64,000 bases of DNA from Salinibaculum rarum (lineage in GTDB: Archaea; Halobacteriota; Halobacteria; Halobacteriales; Haloarculaceae): positions 1,426,001 to 1,490,000 of the forward strand of contig NZ_CP129992.1 in assembly GCF_030505615.1 (NCBI RefSeq), written 5' to 3'. The notes under the pieces are model-generated. The model ran no database searches, was not told the DNA's origin, and worked only from the letters and a program-made list of their open reading frames with translations. Both the position numbers and the translations under genes were made by a program. Positions 1 to 8,882 of this stretch are shown in pieces. Position 1 is the first letter of the stretch; each line of letters begins with the position of its first letter.

Positions 1-794
1 TACCGCGTGAGGTGGTTCAGATACTCGAGCCGTTCGTTCTCGCCGCTCCGTGCGTACTCGGCGTACGCGAGCAGGGCACCGCAGGCCCGCACCTCGTCGT
101 CTGTTGCCAGCAGCCGTTCGGGCGCGCCGAAGTACTCGGCGAGCGTCTCACGTGCCTGCTGTGGTCCGAAGACGCCCTCCTCGAACGGGCTGACGACACA
201 GGAGTCAGGCAAGATGGCGGCGTCGGCGTCGGGGCCGACGATTGCCTCGGCGGGGTCGAACCGGCTCAGTTCGTCGGCGACGGTCGAGGGGTCGCGGTCG
301 CTGGTCGCGTAGAAATCACCGGTCGATACGTCCAGGACGGCGAGTGCGTGCTCGTCTCCACTGGCGACGGCCGCGACGTAGTTGTTGTCGGCACTATCGA
401 GCAGTTCGTCCTCGGTGAGCGTCCCTGGCGTGACGATGCGGGTGACTGCGCGGTCGACGACGCCAGTGGTCTCTGCCGGGTCTTGGACCTGGTCGGCGAC
501 GGCGACGCGATAACCGGCATCGAGCAGTCGCTCGATGTAGGATTCGGCGTTGTCGATGGGAATACCGGCCATCGCGTACTGGCCGGTCGAATCTTCGCGC
601 TTGGTGAGCGTAATCTCACAGAGGCGCGCGACCTGCTCGGCGGCGTCACAGAACGCTTCGTAGAAGTCGCCGACCTGGAAGAGTACGAGCGCCTCGTCGT
701 ACTGGTCACAGAGCTCGAAGTACTGGGCCATCATGGGCGTGAGGTCCTCGCGCCGCTCGGCCATCTTCGTGGGTGGACCCAGTGCCGCGTCCAT
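1..794 (-). CDS. mutS: DNA mismatch repair protein MutS, N-terminal part (partial)
   Basis: Mismatch-recognition ATPase of post-replicative repair; only the first ~264 residues are in the window, the rest lies left of base 1. The mismatch-binding Phe-x-Glu motif is visible (GDFYEAF, about residues 42-48), followed by the connector region with the typical 'YAMAGIP' and 'RIVTPGT' stretches. The ATPase domain is outside the window. The start at 794 is chosen because a CTATTT element lies about 30 nt upstream on the coding strand, as for a leaderless haloarchaeal transcript; an internal Met at about 764 is the alternative. A second, complete MutS gene is at 8883 and mutL at 13338, so this is one of two MutS1-type paralogues in one repair neighbourhood. 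Confidence 0.93.
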   Translation of the reverse strand, partial: MDAALGPPTKMAERREDLTPMMAQYFELCDQYDEALVLFQVGDFYEAFCDAAEQVARLCEITLTKREDSTGQYAMAGIPIDNAESYIERLLDAGYRVAVADQVQDPAETTGVVDRAVTRIVTPGTLTEDELLDSADNNYVAAVASGDEHALAVLDVSTGDFYATSDRDPSTVADELSRFDPAEAIVGPDADAAILPDSCVVSPFEEGVFGPQQARETLAEYFGAPERLLATDDEVRACGALLAYAEYARSGENERLEYLNHLTR

Positions 795-839
795 GGATAC
801 CCGGCAGAGTGCCGAGGGGAAATAGCTTTCAGTTGTGGG

Positions 840-1685
840 TCACTCGAGGTCCGCGCCGGCAAACCGGAGATAGCCGATAGCGACGGGGACGACGACCCAC
901 GCGGCGAGCAACAGGAAGACAAACCAGTCCTGCACGAAGAAGGCCTGGCCGCTGATGTCGGCCACCTGGGAAGACCCGCCGGCTGACTCCGCGAGCCGTG
1001 GCCGGACGAGCCTGTTGAACAGGCGACTGTACGCCTGTGACGGGGAGATGAACCGTAGCAGGTCAATAATTTCCGGGTCGAGTGTCGTATCGAATCCCAG
1101 GTCGGCGATGAAGTTGATCGCCTGCATCAGGCCGCCCCAGAGACCGGTCGCAAACAGGATGACGACGCCGACAGTGGGTGCCATCGCCCGCGTGCGCGTG
1201 GTTGACACCGACGAGATTCCGACGGCGAGACCGACGAACGCGAGTCCGAGGAGACCGGTCAGTCCCATCGTCAGCAGGAAGGAGCCGGCGGGGAACCCGT
1301 CGTACAGCAGGAGACTCGGTATCAACGCTACGACGAAGGCGACGACGACTGCCCCGAGCACGACGGCTGCACGGCCGAGGAACTTCCCGAGAACGACGTC
1401 ACGCCGGGAGGGGGGAAGGCTGAGCAGGATGTTCATCTGCCCCGATTCGCGCTCGCCGGCGATGGCGAGATACGACGCGATGACTGCGGTAAGCGGGACG
1501 AAAATGCTTGCGACGGGAGTAATAATCGTGACGACGAATTCGCCGGGGATGTTGTTGTCCAGCAGTCCCGGAACGACGGTGAGCAACAGAATCAGCGCCA
1601 GGAAGACGCCGACGACGCCCCACAGCATATACGAACGCCGGGAGTTCTCGAAGTCGTACTTGGCGACGGTGAGCGCACGGTTCAT
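840..1685 (-). CDS. ABC-2 type transporter permease subunit
   Basis: Integral membrane subunit of an ABC exporter, 281 aa. About six hydrophobic segments are visible: one near residues 20-40, pairs around 55-75 and 110-135, and more toward residues 145-180 and the C-terminus. The 'ISGERESGQMNILLSLPPSRRDVVLGKFLGR' region (here 'AGERESGQMNILLSLP') is the cytoplasmic motif of ABC-2/NosY-like permeases. The start overlaps the stop of the upstream ATPase gene by 4 nt (ATGA), so the two are translationally coupled and form one exporter. The substrate cannot be told from sequence; multidrug, lipid or copper-related export are all possible for this family. Confidence 0.88.
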   Translation of the reverse strand: MNRALTVAKYDFENSRRSYMLWGVVGVFLALILLLTVVPGLLDNNIPGEFVVTIITPVASIFVPLTAVIASYLAIAGERESGQMNILLSLPPSRRDVVLGKFLGRAAVVLGAVVVAFVVALIPSLLLYDGFPAGSFLLTMGLTGLLGLAFVGLAVGISSVSTTRTRAMAPTVGVVILFATGLWGGLMQAINFIADLGFDTTLDPEIIDLLRFISPSQAYSRLFNRLVRPRLAESAGGSSQVADISGQAFFVQDWFVFLLLAAWVVVPVAIGYLRFAGADLE

Positions 1686-2608
1686 GGTGACACCTCCGGC
1701 TGTTCTCCCTGGTTTGTGTAGGTGGCAAACAGCTCTTCCAGCGAGGCTTCGCTGGTCTCGATGTCCTCGATGCGCGCGCCGGCCTCACGGACGCGGTCGA
1801 TGACGGTAATCTTGGCACTGGGGTCGGTAATCGACGCCTGGATTGCCGTGCTCTGAGTGGTGATATTCGAGACGCCGGGGACATCGGAGAAGTCGACGGA
1901 GGGGACGGTGTCGACAGTGAGCGTGAGCGTCGACCCGGAGCCGACCTCTTCGCGAAGGCCGTCGATGGTGTCGACGGCGACCAGTTGTCCGTCCGCGAGG
2001 ATGCCCACGCGGTCACAGACGGCCTGGACCTGTTCGAGGATGTGACTCGAGAAGAAAACCGTCGCGCCACGCTCGGCGTGTTCTTCGACGATTTCCCGCA
2101 TCTCGCGTGCGCCGTTGGGGTCGAGCCCGTTGGTCGGTTCGTCGAGGATGAGCAACTCGGGGTCGCCGGCGATGGCCATCCCGAGTGCCAGTCGCTGGCG
2201 CATTCCCTGAGAGTAATCGCCGGCTTTCCGGTCGGCGTCGTCAGGGTCGAGTCCTACCCGGTCGATGATGGCGTCGGGGTCGTCGCTGGCCCCTTTCAGT
2301 TCGATGGCCATCTCGATGTGGCTGCGGCCACTCAGACGTGGGTAGAGGTCGTATCCCTCGGGGAGGACGCCGATTTGCTGGCGTATCGTCGTCGTCTCTG
2401 CCTGGGCGTCGTGGCCCAGTACCTGTGCACTGCCGCTGGTCGGCCGGATAAAATCGAGCAACATGTTGATAGTCGTCGACTTCCCGGCGCCGTTCGGACC
2501 GAGAAAGCCGAAGACTTCGCCGTCCTCGACCGTGAGGTCGAGGCCGTCGACGGCATAGAGCGTCCGACCGAATTGTTTCGTGAGGTCTTCTGTCTCGATA
2601 GCTGTCAT
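1682..2608 (-). CDS. ABC transporter ATP-binding protein (ABC-2 exporter type)
   Basis: ATPase that drives the permease encoded just downstream, 308 aa. Walker A is GPNGAGKST (about residues 38-46), the ABC signature is YSQGMRQRL, Walker B is LLILDEPTNGLDP, and the switch His is in SSHIL. The C-terminal ~80 residues form the extra domain common in DrrA/CcmA/NatA-type exporters. It is the first gene of the two-gene operon and overlaps the permease by 4 nt. Function as an exporter ATPase is sure from the family; the cargo is unknown. Confidence 0.93.
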   Translation of the reverse strand: MTAIETEDLTKQFGRTLYAVDGLDLTVEDGEVFGFLGPNGAGKSTTINMLLDFIRPTSGSAQVLGHDAQAETTTIRQQIGVLPEGYDLYPRLSGRSHIEMAIELKGASDDPDAIIDRVGLDPDDADRKAGDYSQGMRQRLALGMAIAGDPELLILDEPTNGLDPNGAREMREIVEEHAERGATVFFSSHILEQVQAVCDRVGILADGQLVAVDTIDGLREEVGSGSTLTLTVDTVPSVDFSDVPGVSNITTQSTAIQASITDPSAKITVIDRVREAGARIEDIETSEASLEELFATYTNQGEQPEVSP

Positions 2609-2710
2609 TTCGGGGACCTTGCACCAGGTTCGTGAGACTCCCCGAAAGATAACAGTACTGGTGGCAGTGTCGGCTCGCGGTTCACCGAAACGTACCGGGG
2701 GTGACCGACG

Positions 2711-2848
2711 CTACGCGCTCACGTCGACTGTGTGGTCGGACTGGAGCCACGCCGTCTCTTCGTTTCGGTCGTAGATGACCAACTGGCCGTCTTCCGTCTC
2801 GATGGCTGCGTACGCCGCTTTCTCGTCCGTGTCGGTCTCAGATTTCAT
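2711..2848 (-). CDS. small acidic haloarchaeal protein (DUF7331-like)
   Basis: A 45-residue reading frame starting MKSETDTDEKAAYAAIETED and ending WLQSDHTVDVSA. Composition is strongly acidic. The end 'AWLQSD...V' resembles small haloarchaeal proteins that I recall under DUF7331; the family assignment is from memory. It is a single gene in the gap between the ABC exporter and thiDN. Nothing shows its function. The frame is short, but acidic bias, a clean start and stop and the conserved-looking WLQSD end argue it is real. Confidence 0.6.
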   Translation of the reverse strand: MKSETDTDEKAAYAAIETEDGQLVIYDRNEETAWLQSDHTVDVSA

Positions 2849-3079
2849 CGGTTTCTCGGGCCGTGTCAGCCCGTTAGTGGAACGTAGGGCCTGTAAAGTG
2901 AATAAATGTTTCGAGAGTGTGCGTATATTGTGGGAAACCGCATTGTTTTGGTGCGGCTAGAATACAAACTCGTCTACTTCGTGCCAATCGCTGTCGGTAT
3001 TTAATCCGGCCTCACGTACTCCTGCAGCCGCGAGGCAGGTGACATTACCTCTTTGTATGAGCCACTGATAGCACCCGGT

Positions 3080-4441
3080 ATGACTCGAACTGAGGCTCCC
3101 GTGACGCCGCCGGTCGTGCTGACAATCGCTGGCAGCGACTCCGGTGGCGGTGCTGGCATCCAGGCAGACCTCAAGACCATCGAGGCCGGCGGTGCCTTCG
3201 GCACGAGCGCCATCACGAGCGTCACCGCACAGAACACGACCGGCGTCGAGAGCACGCATGTCCTTCCGACCGACGAGATAGCTGCCCAGTGTGGGGCCGT
3301 CCGCTCGGACTTCGACGTGGCCGCCATCAAGACCGGCATGCTTGCGACCAGTGACGTCATCGACATCGCCACTGACGCCGTTCGGAACAGCGACGCGCCC
3401 GCCGTCGTGGACCCGGTGATGGTCGCCTCCTCGGGTGACCGCCTGCTCGAACCGGCGGCCGAGGCCGCCTACGAGGACCTGATTGCCGAATCGACGCTGG
3501 TGACGCCAAACGCAGACGAGGCCGAGGTGCTGACTGACATCGAGGTGACCGACAGCGCCCGCGCACAGCAGGCCGCCGAGCAACTTGTCGAGATGGGTGC
3601 CGACGCCGCGCTCGTCAAGGGCGGGCACGTCCCTGGCGACGATATCGTCGACGTCCTCGCCACCGGAGACAGCATCGAGACGGTGCGTCACACGCGCGTC
3701 GATACCGAGGCCACTCACGGCTCGGGCTGTACGCTCTCCGCGGCGATTGCGACCCGGCTGGCTCACGGCGACGACCTCACGGTGGCTGTCCGGACTGGCA
3801 TCGACCTCCTCGCGCGCGCGGTCCGATACAATCTCGACGTGGGCGAGGGCCCCGGCGCAGTCCATCACATGGTTGCCGCCCGTGACCAGGCAGAACGGGA
3901 CCCGACCGCCGAGCGCGTCGCGGAGGTCGTCCGGCAGTTTGTCCGCCGTGACGTGTCCCGACTCGTTCCCGAGGTGGGCCTGAACGTCGTCGGCGCGACG
4001 CCCTACGCGGAGGTTCCCACCGAGTGTGCGGCTGTCGAGGGGCGTATCACGCGCACGCTCGACGGCGTGGCGGCAAACCGGGGCGTGCGCTTTGGCGCGT
4101 CGACGAACGTCGCCCGATTCCTGCTCGCCGCCCGCGAGTTCGACTCGGACCTCCGGTTTGCGGTCAACTGTCGCGTCGACGACGAAATCGAGGCAGCACT
4201 CGACGCTCTCGATGGCACGGTCGCCGAGTACGACCCGGCAAACCGTCCGCCAGAAGCCGAGGGGCAGACCGTCGAGTGGGCCGCGACACAGGCGTTCGAG
4301 GCGAGCGACACGACGCCAGTCGCTATCGCCGGGCGTGCCGGCGTGGGGTGGGAACCGACCGTCGTCGTGCTGGCGCCCGACTCCGCGACGCTCGCCGACC
4401 GGACGATAGGGTTACTCGATGCGGTGACCGACGAGGAGTAG
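3080..4441 (+). CDS. thiD: bifunctional HMP/HMP-P kinase ThiD fused to ThiN thiamine-phosphate synthase
   Basis: Thiamine biosynthesis. The N-terminal ~265 residues are the ribokinase-fold kinase that phosphorylates hydroxymethylpyrimidine twice: [17 protein letters not shown] near residue 17, [14 protein letters not shown] near 110, and [11 protein letters not shown] near 215. The C-terminal ~170 residues are a ThiN domain, the archaeal enzyme that condenses HMP-PP with thiazole phosphate in place of ThiE. The ATG at 3080 is preferred over an upstream in-frame codon at 3053 because it begins right at the kinase homology region. The 3' end overlaps the convergent surface-protein gene by 30 nt. 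No THI-box riboswitch was recognised upstream. A thiamine-type ABC importer lies at 40.6-44.6 kb. Confidence 0.92.
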   Translation: MTRTEAPVTPPVVLTIAGSDSGGGAGIQADLKTIEAGGAFGTSAITSVTAQNTTGVESTHVLPTDEIAAQCGAVRSDFDVAAIKTGMLATSDVIDIATDAVRNSDAPAVVDPVMVASSGDRLLEPAAEAAYEDLIAESTLVTPNADEAEVLTDIEVTDSARAQQAAEQLVEMGADAALVKGGHVPGDDIVDVLATGDSIETVRHTRVDTEATHGSGCTLSAAIATRLAHGDDLTVAVRTGIDLLARAVRYNLDVGEGPGAVHHMVAARDQAERDPTAERVAEVVRQFVRRDVSRLVPEVGLNVVGATPYAEVPTECAAVEGRITRTLDGVAANRGVRFGASTNVARFLLAAREFDSDLRFAVNCRVDDEIEAALDALDGTVAEYDPANRPPEAEGQTVEWAATQAFEASDTTPVAIAGRAGVGWEPTVVVLAPDSATLADRTIGLLDAVTDEE

Positions 4442-6511
4442 CGCCGCGAGCGCAACGAGTGTCCCGACGACGCCGAAGCCGGGACCGCTCTCACCGCTGT
4501 CTGTCGACTCGCCGGCTCCGTCCGTGGCGATCGGCGCCTCCTCGACGGTCACCGTGACCGAACTCGCTCCAGCGGTGAAGGTCGTCGTCCCCGATTCGGT
4601 GAGGCGCGCGGTCGCTGTTACCGTGGTCACCTCACCGCCGTCGAGAGCGACGCGGCGGTCGGCGAATGGGGTCCCGTCCTGTTCGAGCGTGATGGTCCCA
4701 TCCGCCGGGACGTCGCCGTCGTTGCGAACGTCGACGCGCACACTGACGTTCTCACCGACCGTGGCTGTCGTTTTGTTCGTGGAGACGGCGCGTACAGTCG
4801 CAGTTCCCGGCTCGACGACCCGGACGGTGAGCGTCTCGGGCCCGACCGAGAGCTGGTACTCCCCGGGCGCGGTGAACGTCCGCTCGACGGTCTCGGTCGC
4901 ACTCGCACCACCGCGAAGCGTCCCCTGGAGCGTCGCAATCGCTTCCCCGTCGAGCGTCACGGGCTGGCTGTACGACCCCTCGACGCCGCCCACGTTGGTG
5001 ACGTTGATGTCGGCGACGAGTGTCTCCGTTGTGACCAGCGGTTCGGCACCGAGCGTCCGGTTTCGGTAGGGGCCACGGACCCGGAGACCGTCGCTTCCGG
5101 CCGGCGACAGCGCGTAGGTGAACCGCGCCGGGAGCGGCGCGAACGCTGTTTCGTGGGTGTCCTGTGACCACACGGACGGCTTCTCCGTGGTTTCGGTGTA
5201 CTGGCGTGCCGACCGCTGGGGACCGGCTCCCCCCACTGCGTTCACAGCGTCGAGCAGGTCGGACTGACTGACCGCAGTCGACTGTTGGTTGAATCGCCGG
5301 AAGACATCCTCAAACTGCCCGCTTCGGTCCGTTGCCAGTCGAAGTTGCCGATCCAGCTCGCCCGTGACGAGCGCACCAGTGTAGTAGTTGGCCCCGGTTC
5401 CGGTCCACGTCGAGACGTCCGAAAGGACGACATCCGAGAACTGTCGGTAGGTGCCCCGCGAGAGGTACGCCCGAAAGTCGTCGAACTCGATGCGGCCCTG
5501 TTCGAGCGTCATCAGTCCGGCGTAGTACTCGGCGCTGGCTTCGGTGACCCATCTGGTCTCGGTCGTCGTCTCGAAGTCCTGTCTGGTGTGGACGTACTCG
5601 TGAACCCAGACGTTGTTCGGCTCGTCGACCGGCTCGTCGGCCACGGCGTAGAAGGTGCGGTCGCCGCTCTGGAGCCCCCGCACGCTCCAGGGTATCGTCT
5701 CCGGCGCGGCGAACATCAGCACCTGTCGGTCGCGGTCTCCCATGCGGAGCCTCCCCGAGGCGTCGGTGACGGTCCCGAAGACAGCCCCTCGCCCTGGCGA
5801 GAGTGTCGCCGCCTCGGGCACGACCAATCGAAACTGCTGGTCGTGTGCCGACCGCGTGTACTCCGCGTACGGACCGAGGTAGACCATCGACTGGCCGACG
5901 ACGCCATCGCCGGCGGTGGTGTTGGTTCGCACAACGGCCGGCTCGCTGTCCCGATACCGCAGCGAGAAATTCGGCCCCCGTTCGGCTTCGATGAGCGCCC
6001 AGTCGCCGGTGTCGACGAACAGGTACTCGCCGTCGGACCCGATAGGGCCGCTCACGCTTTCCCTGGTCTCGTTGACCGCCGTCGTGTACGTCAGCGTCGG
6101 TGTCGTTGTCGACTGGTCGTCGCGCTTCCAGACGTATCCGTCGTCGGTTTTCTCGAACCCGTTTTTGCGTGGGTTCGTCGCGTCGGCCGGGAGCCGAGTG
6201 CTGATTTCGCCGACGTTGTCCGGAATCGTGAACTGCCACTGGATGTCGACCCGCCCTGGCTGGCCGGGCGTCAGCCGATACTCCTGTTCGACGGTGATTG
6301 TGTTGGTCTGGGCTGGCGTGGTTCCGACCGCACCGCCGGTGTCGGCCGCTGTGGCGTCAGTTGTCGCGTTTCGTACTCGTTCGCTGTCGTCGGCCATCGA
6401 TGCGTTCCCCGTTGTGTCGCCGGCCTCGGCTGTCGCCCCGGCGACACCGACAACCAGAAGCGAAAGTGCAACGAGGAAAAGCACCGCCAGCTGACCCGTC
6501 CCTCGACCCAT
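4412..6511 (-). CDS. PGF-CTERM surface protein with gluzincin (HExxH) peptidase-like domain
   Basis: Predicted exported, surface-anchored protein of 699 aa. It has a Sec-type signal segment ('LAVLFLVALSLLVVGVAGATAEA'-like, about residues 6-28). A zinc-peptidase core sits near residue 306: HEYVH with a downstream Glu in WVTEASAEYY, the layout of M1/M61 gluzincins. A CARDB/Ig-like segment precedes a threonine-rich linker, and the C-terminus reads GPGFG, then a hydrophobic helix, then HRIE, the PGF-CTERM signal processed by archaeosortase A. The ATG at 6511 is preferred over a GTG at 6517. It is convergent with thiDN and overlaps it by 30 nt. The substrate is unknown. Confidence 0.82.
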   Translation of the reverse strand: MGRGTGQLAVLFLVALSLLVVGVAGATAEAGDTTGNASMADDSERVRNATTDATAADTGGAVGTTPAQTNTITVEQEYRLTPGQPGRVDIQWQFTIPDNVGEISTRLPADATNPRKNGFEKTDDGYVWKRDDQSTTTPTLTYTTAVNETRESVSGPIGSDGEYLFVDTGDWALIEAERGPNFSLRYRDSEPAVVRTNTTAGDGVVGQSMVYLGPYAEYTRSAHDQQFRLVVPEAATLSPGRGAVFGTVTDASGRLRMGDRDRQVLMFAAPETIPWSVRGLQSGDRTFYAVADEPVDEPNNVWVHEYVHTRQDFETTTETRWVTEASAEYYAGLMTLEQGRIEFDDFRAYLSRGTYRQFSDVVLSDVSTWTGTGANYYTGALVTGELDRQLRLATDRSGQFEDVFRRFNQQSTAVSQSDLLDAVNAVGGAGPQRSARQYTETTEKPSVWSQDTHETAFAPLPARFTYALSPAGSDGLRVRGPYRNRTLGAEPLVTTETLVADINVTNVGGVEGSYSQPVTLDGEAIATLQGTLRGGASATETVERTFTAPGEYQLSVGPETLTVRVVEPGTATVRAVSTNKTTATVGENVSVRVDVRNDGDVPADGTITLEQDGTPFADRRVALDGGEVTTVTATARLTESGTTTFTAGASSVTVTVEEAPIATDGAGESTDSGESGPGFGVVGTLVALAALLLVGHRIE

Positions 6512-6680
6512 TGGCACAGTTTGTCGGTGCTGTAGGAAAAGGCTTCAGGCCGCCGGGTGGGTGGTGTGCGGTACGCTCTCGACGCGGTACAGCGGTCACT
6601 TGCCGGGGGAATTTCACACGGGAACAGTGTGATAGCCGGATTACTGGTCAATTCATTCCGTGGGGCTGCGAAGTACTGAT

Positions 6681-6704
6681 TTAGTTGTTGTTTTACTCAA
6701 CTAA
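6681..6704. promoter_or_regulatory. inverted repeat upstream of arsR, possible operator
   Basis: TTAGTTG (6681-6687) and CAACTAA (6698-6704) form a perfect 7-bp inverted repeat with a 10-nt spacer, about 100 nt before arsR in an AT-rich intergenic stretch. Dyads of this size suit a winged-helix dimer such as ArsR, but distance from the start is larger than usual, so this is an inference. Confidence 0.35.
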
Positions 6705-6773
6705 CGCTTTGGCGTGGATGTCTAATCTATCATCTTATAGCGGAAAAGCCACTCCGGGTGTACTATACCGGAA

Positions 6774-6782
6774 CGTATAATA
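6774..6782 (+). promoter_or_regulatory. TATA-like element of the ars operon
   Basis: GTATAATAG centred about 29 nt before the arsR ATG at 6807, the spacing of a haloarchaeal TATA box for a leaderless transcript. Confidence 0.5.
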
Positions 6783-6806
6783 GTCGCCTGGAAATTTAAT
6801 TGAACA

Positions 6807-7205
6807 ATGGCTCAATCGACGGCGCGTCTGGAGCGATACCTCGAAGACGAACTCGGGGAGTGTCGAAGCGAGGATGTCGACAGGCGACTGGACGAACTCG
6901 GGGCGATGGAGGCGGCGCTCGGTTCGGACCGGGTCGAGGCGGAACTGGACGTCCTGTCGGCGCTAGCAAACGAGACGCGGTTGACGCTCGTCCGCGCACT
7001 CGTGGCTGCGGGGGATGAACTGTGCGTCTGTGAACTCGACGCACTCGTCGACGTAAGCGAGAGCGCAATCAGCCACGCGCTCTCGACACTGACCGAGGCC
7101 GGGCTGGTCTCGGGGCGCAAGGACGGCCGCTGGAAGAAGTATCGCGCGACCAACCGTGCCATCGCGCTGGTGACCGTTCTCGATGGAGGCATCGACGATG
7201 AGTAA
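6807..7205 (+). CDS. arsR: ArsR-family metalloregulator
   Basis: Winged-helix repressor of 132 aa. The ArsR core 'LSALANETRLTLVRALV' is followed by ELCVCEL (about residues 71-77), the cysteine pair used for As(III)/Sb(III) sensing on helix 3, and by the recognition helix 'SESAISHALSTLTEAGLV'. The N-terminal ~45 residues are an acidic extension. It is first in arsR-acr3-arsC and overlaps acr3 by 8 nt, so it very likely represses its own operon until arsenite binds. A TATA-like GTATAATAG sits about 29 nt before the ATG. Confidence 0.93.
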   Translation: MAQSTARLERYLEDELGECRSEDVDRRLDELGAMEAALGSDRVEAELDVLSALANETRLTLVRALVAAGDELCVCELDALVDVSESAISHALSTLTEAGLVSGRKDGRWKKYRATNRAIALVTVLDGGIDDE

Positions 7206-8358
7206 CGTCGCCCACGAGCACGGTCCGGAGTGTGAGTGTGAGAGCTGTGGTGACCCGCGGTCGATGGACTTTCTCGACAAGTACCTCACCGTCTGGATTT
7301 TCGGCGCGATGGCCGTCGGCGTCGGACTCGGCTTCGTCGCACCGTCGGTGACGACGCCGATTCAGGACCTCCACCTCGTCGAAATCGGGCTGATTCTGAT
7401 GATGTACCCGCCGCTGGCGAAGGCCGACTACTCGCAACTCCCGACGGTGTTCAGCAACTGGCGCGTGCTCGGACTGAGCCTGATACAGAACTGGCTCATC
7501 GGACCGACGCTGATGTTCGGGCTGGCAGTCGTCTTCTTCAGCGGGCTCGTCCCCGGCTTGCCGGCCAGGCCGGAGTATTTCCTCGGGCTCATCTTTATCG
7601 GGATGGCCCGCTGTATCGCGATGGTGCTGGTCTGGAACGAACTCGCGGAGGGGTCGACGGAGTACGTCACCGGACTGGTCGCGTTCAACAGCCTCTTTCA
7701 GATTATCACCTACGGCGTGTACGTCTGGTTTTTCGCGCTCTTTCTCCCGCCGCTGCTGGGCATGGAGTCGCTCGTCGCCGGCATCACCACCTTCGACATC
7801 ACGCCGATGCAGGTGGTCGAGGCCATCGTCATCTTCCTCGGGATTCCCTTTGCTGGCGGCTTTCTGACCCGCTACGCCGGCACTCGCGTCAAAAGCGAAA
7901 CCTGGTACGACGAGCAGTTCGTCCCGAAAATCGACCCGCTGACGCTCGTCGCGCTTCTCTTTACCGTTATCGTGATGTTCGCGACGCAGGGTGAGAACAT
8001 CGTCGCCGCGCCCGCGGACGTGTTGCTCATCGCCATCCCGCTGACCATCTACTTCGTCGTGATGTTCTTCGTCAGCTTCGGGATGGGGAAAGGCATCGGT
8101 GCCGACTACTCGACGACAACGGCGATCGGCTTCACCGCCGCCTCGAACAACTTCGAACTGGCAATCGCCGTCGCCGTCGCGGTCTTCGGTGTCGGCTCCG
8201 GCGTCGCCTTTGCGACCGTCGTCGGCCCGCTCATCGAAGTGCCGGTCCTGCTGGCGCTGGTCAACGTCGCCCTGTACTTCCAGCGGAAGTTCGACTGGAC
8301 CGGGGCGACGACCGGCAGTCTCGAGCAGACGGTAGACTCCACGACTGACGACGACTGA
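7198..8358 (+). CDS. arsB: ACR3-family arsenite efflux permease
   Basis: Arsenite/H+ antiporter of the ACR3 (BART) type, 386 aa from the ATG at 7198. About ten membrane segments are visible. The diagnostic TM4 motif with the essential cysteine is present as GMARCIAMVLVW, and 'AASNNFELAIAVAVAVFG' matches the TM9 signature. The N-terminus has a short Cys/His-rich tail (HEHGPECECESC) that could bind metal; that is inference. The start overlaps arsR by 8 nt; a GTG/ATG 15 nt upstream is possible. It exports the arsenite made by the downstream reductase. Confidence 0.94.
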   Translation: MSNVAHEHGPECECESCGDPRSMDFLDKYLTVWIFGAMAVGVGLGFVAPSVTTPIQDLHLVEIGLILMMYPPLAKADYSQLPTVFSNWRVLGLSLIQNWLIGPTLMFGLAVVFFSGLVPGLPARPEYFLGLIFIGMARCIAMVLVWNELAEGSTEYVTGLVAFNSLFQIITYGVYVWFFALFLPPLLGMESLVAGITTFDITPMQVVEAIVIFLGIPFAGGFLTRYAGTRVKSETWYDEQFVPKIDPLTLVALLFTVIVMFATQGENIVAAPADVLLIAIPLTIYFVVMFFVSFGMGKGIGADYSTTTAIGFTAASNNFELAIAVAVAVFGVGSGVAFATVVGPLIEVPVLLALVNVALYFQRKFDWTGATTGSLEQTVDSTTDDD

Positions 8359-8371
8359 CGAAATCACAGCC

Positions 8372-8821
8372 ATGACTCACTCCACAGACTCCGACGACCC
8401 GATTCGCATCGCCTTCATGTGCGTCCAGAACGCCGGCCGCTCGCAGATGTCGACGGCCTTCGCCGAACGTGAGCGCGACCGCCGCGGCCTCGACGGTCGC
8501 GTCGAGATTCTGACCGGTGGGACAGACCCCGCCGACAGCGTCCACGAGGAAGTCGTCGACGTAATGGACGAAGAGGGATTCGACCTCTCGGAGCGCCGGC
8601 CACGCGAGATTACACTCGATGACCTCCGGTCGTGTGACTACGTCGCGACGATGGGCTGTTCGACGCTCGACGTCGGCGACGTCGGCGACTCCGTCGACGT
8701 GCGCGACTGGGCGCTGCCCGACCCAGACGGGCAGGAGATGGACCGCGTCCGCGAGATTCGCGACGAAATCGAGGGTCGCGTCACGGCGCTGTTCGACGAA
8801 CTCGCCGAGTCTGACGTGTAG
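8372..8821 (+). CDS. arsC: arsenate reductase, low-molecular-weight phosphatase type
   Basis: Reduces arsenate to arsenite in the cytoplasm, 149 aa. The LMW-phosphatase P-loop CVQNAGRS is at residues 17-24, with the conserved DP-type acid loop 'WALPDPDGQ' near residue 111 and an additional cysteine near residue 91 (MGCSTLDV) that could act in the thiol relay. It follows acr3 by 13 nt as the last gene of the cassette. A protein tyrosine phosphatase role is possible from the fold alone, but the operon decides for arsenate. Confidence 0.92.
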   Translation: MTHSTDSDDPIRIAFMCVQNAGRSQMSTAFAERERDRRGLDGRVEILTGGTDPADSVHEEVVDVMDEEGFDLSERRPREITLDDLRSCDYVATMGCSTLDVGDVGDSVDVRDWALPDPDGQEMDRVREIRDEIEGRVTALFDELAESDV

Positions 8822-8882
8822 CCCCCCAGCGGTCCACGGCGGACCCACAGCGTTTTAATCGGCGACGCACCCACAGAGGAGT

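Noticed and set aside
12..986. Long top-strand frame opposite MutS
   Set aside because: It mirrors the mutS and permease genes on the other strand; its codons follow from the GC-rich third positions of the real genes.
2940..3080. TPP riboswitch upstream of thiDN
   Set aside because: The CUGAGA and the conserved second-helix sequences of THI boxes are not found; only vague similarity.
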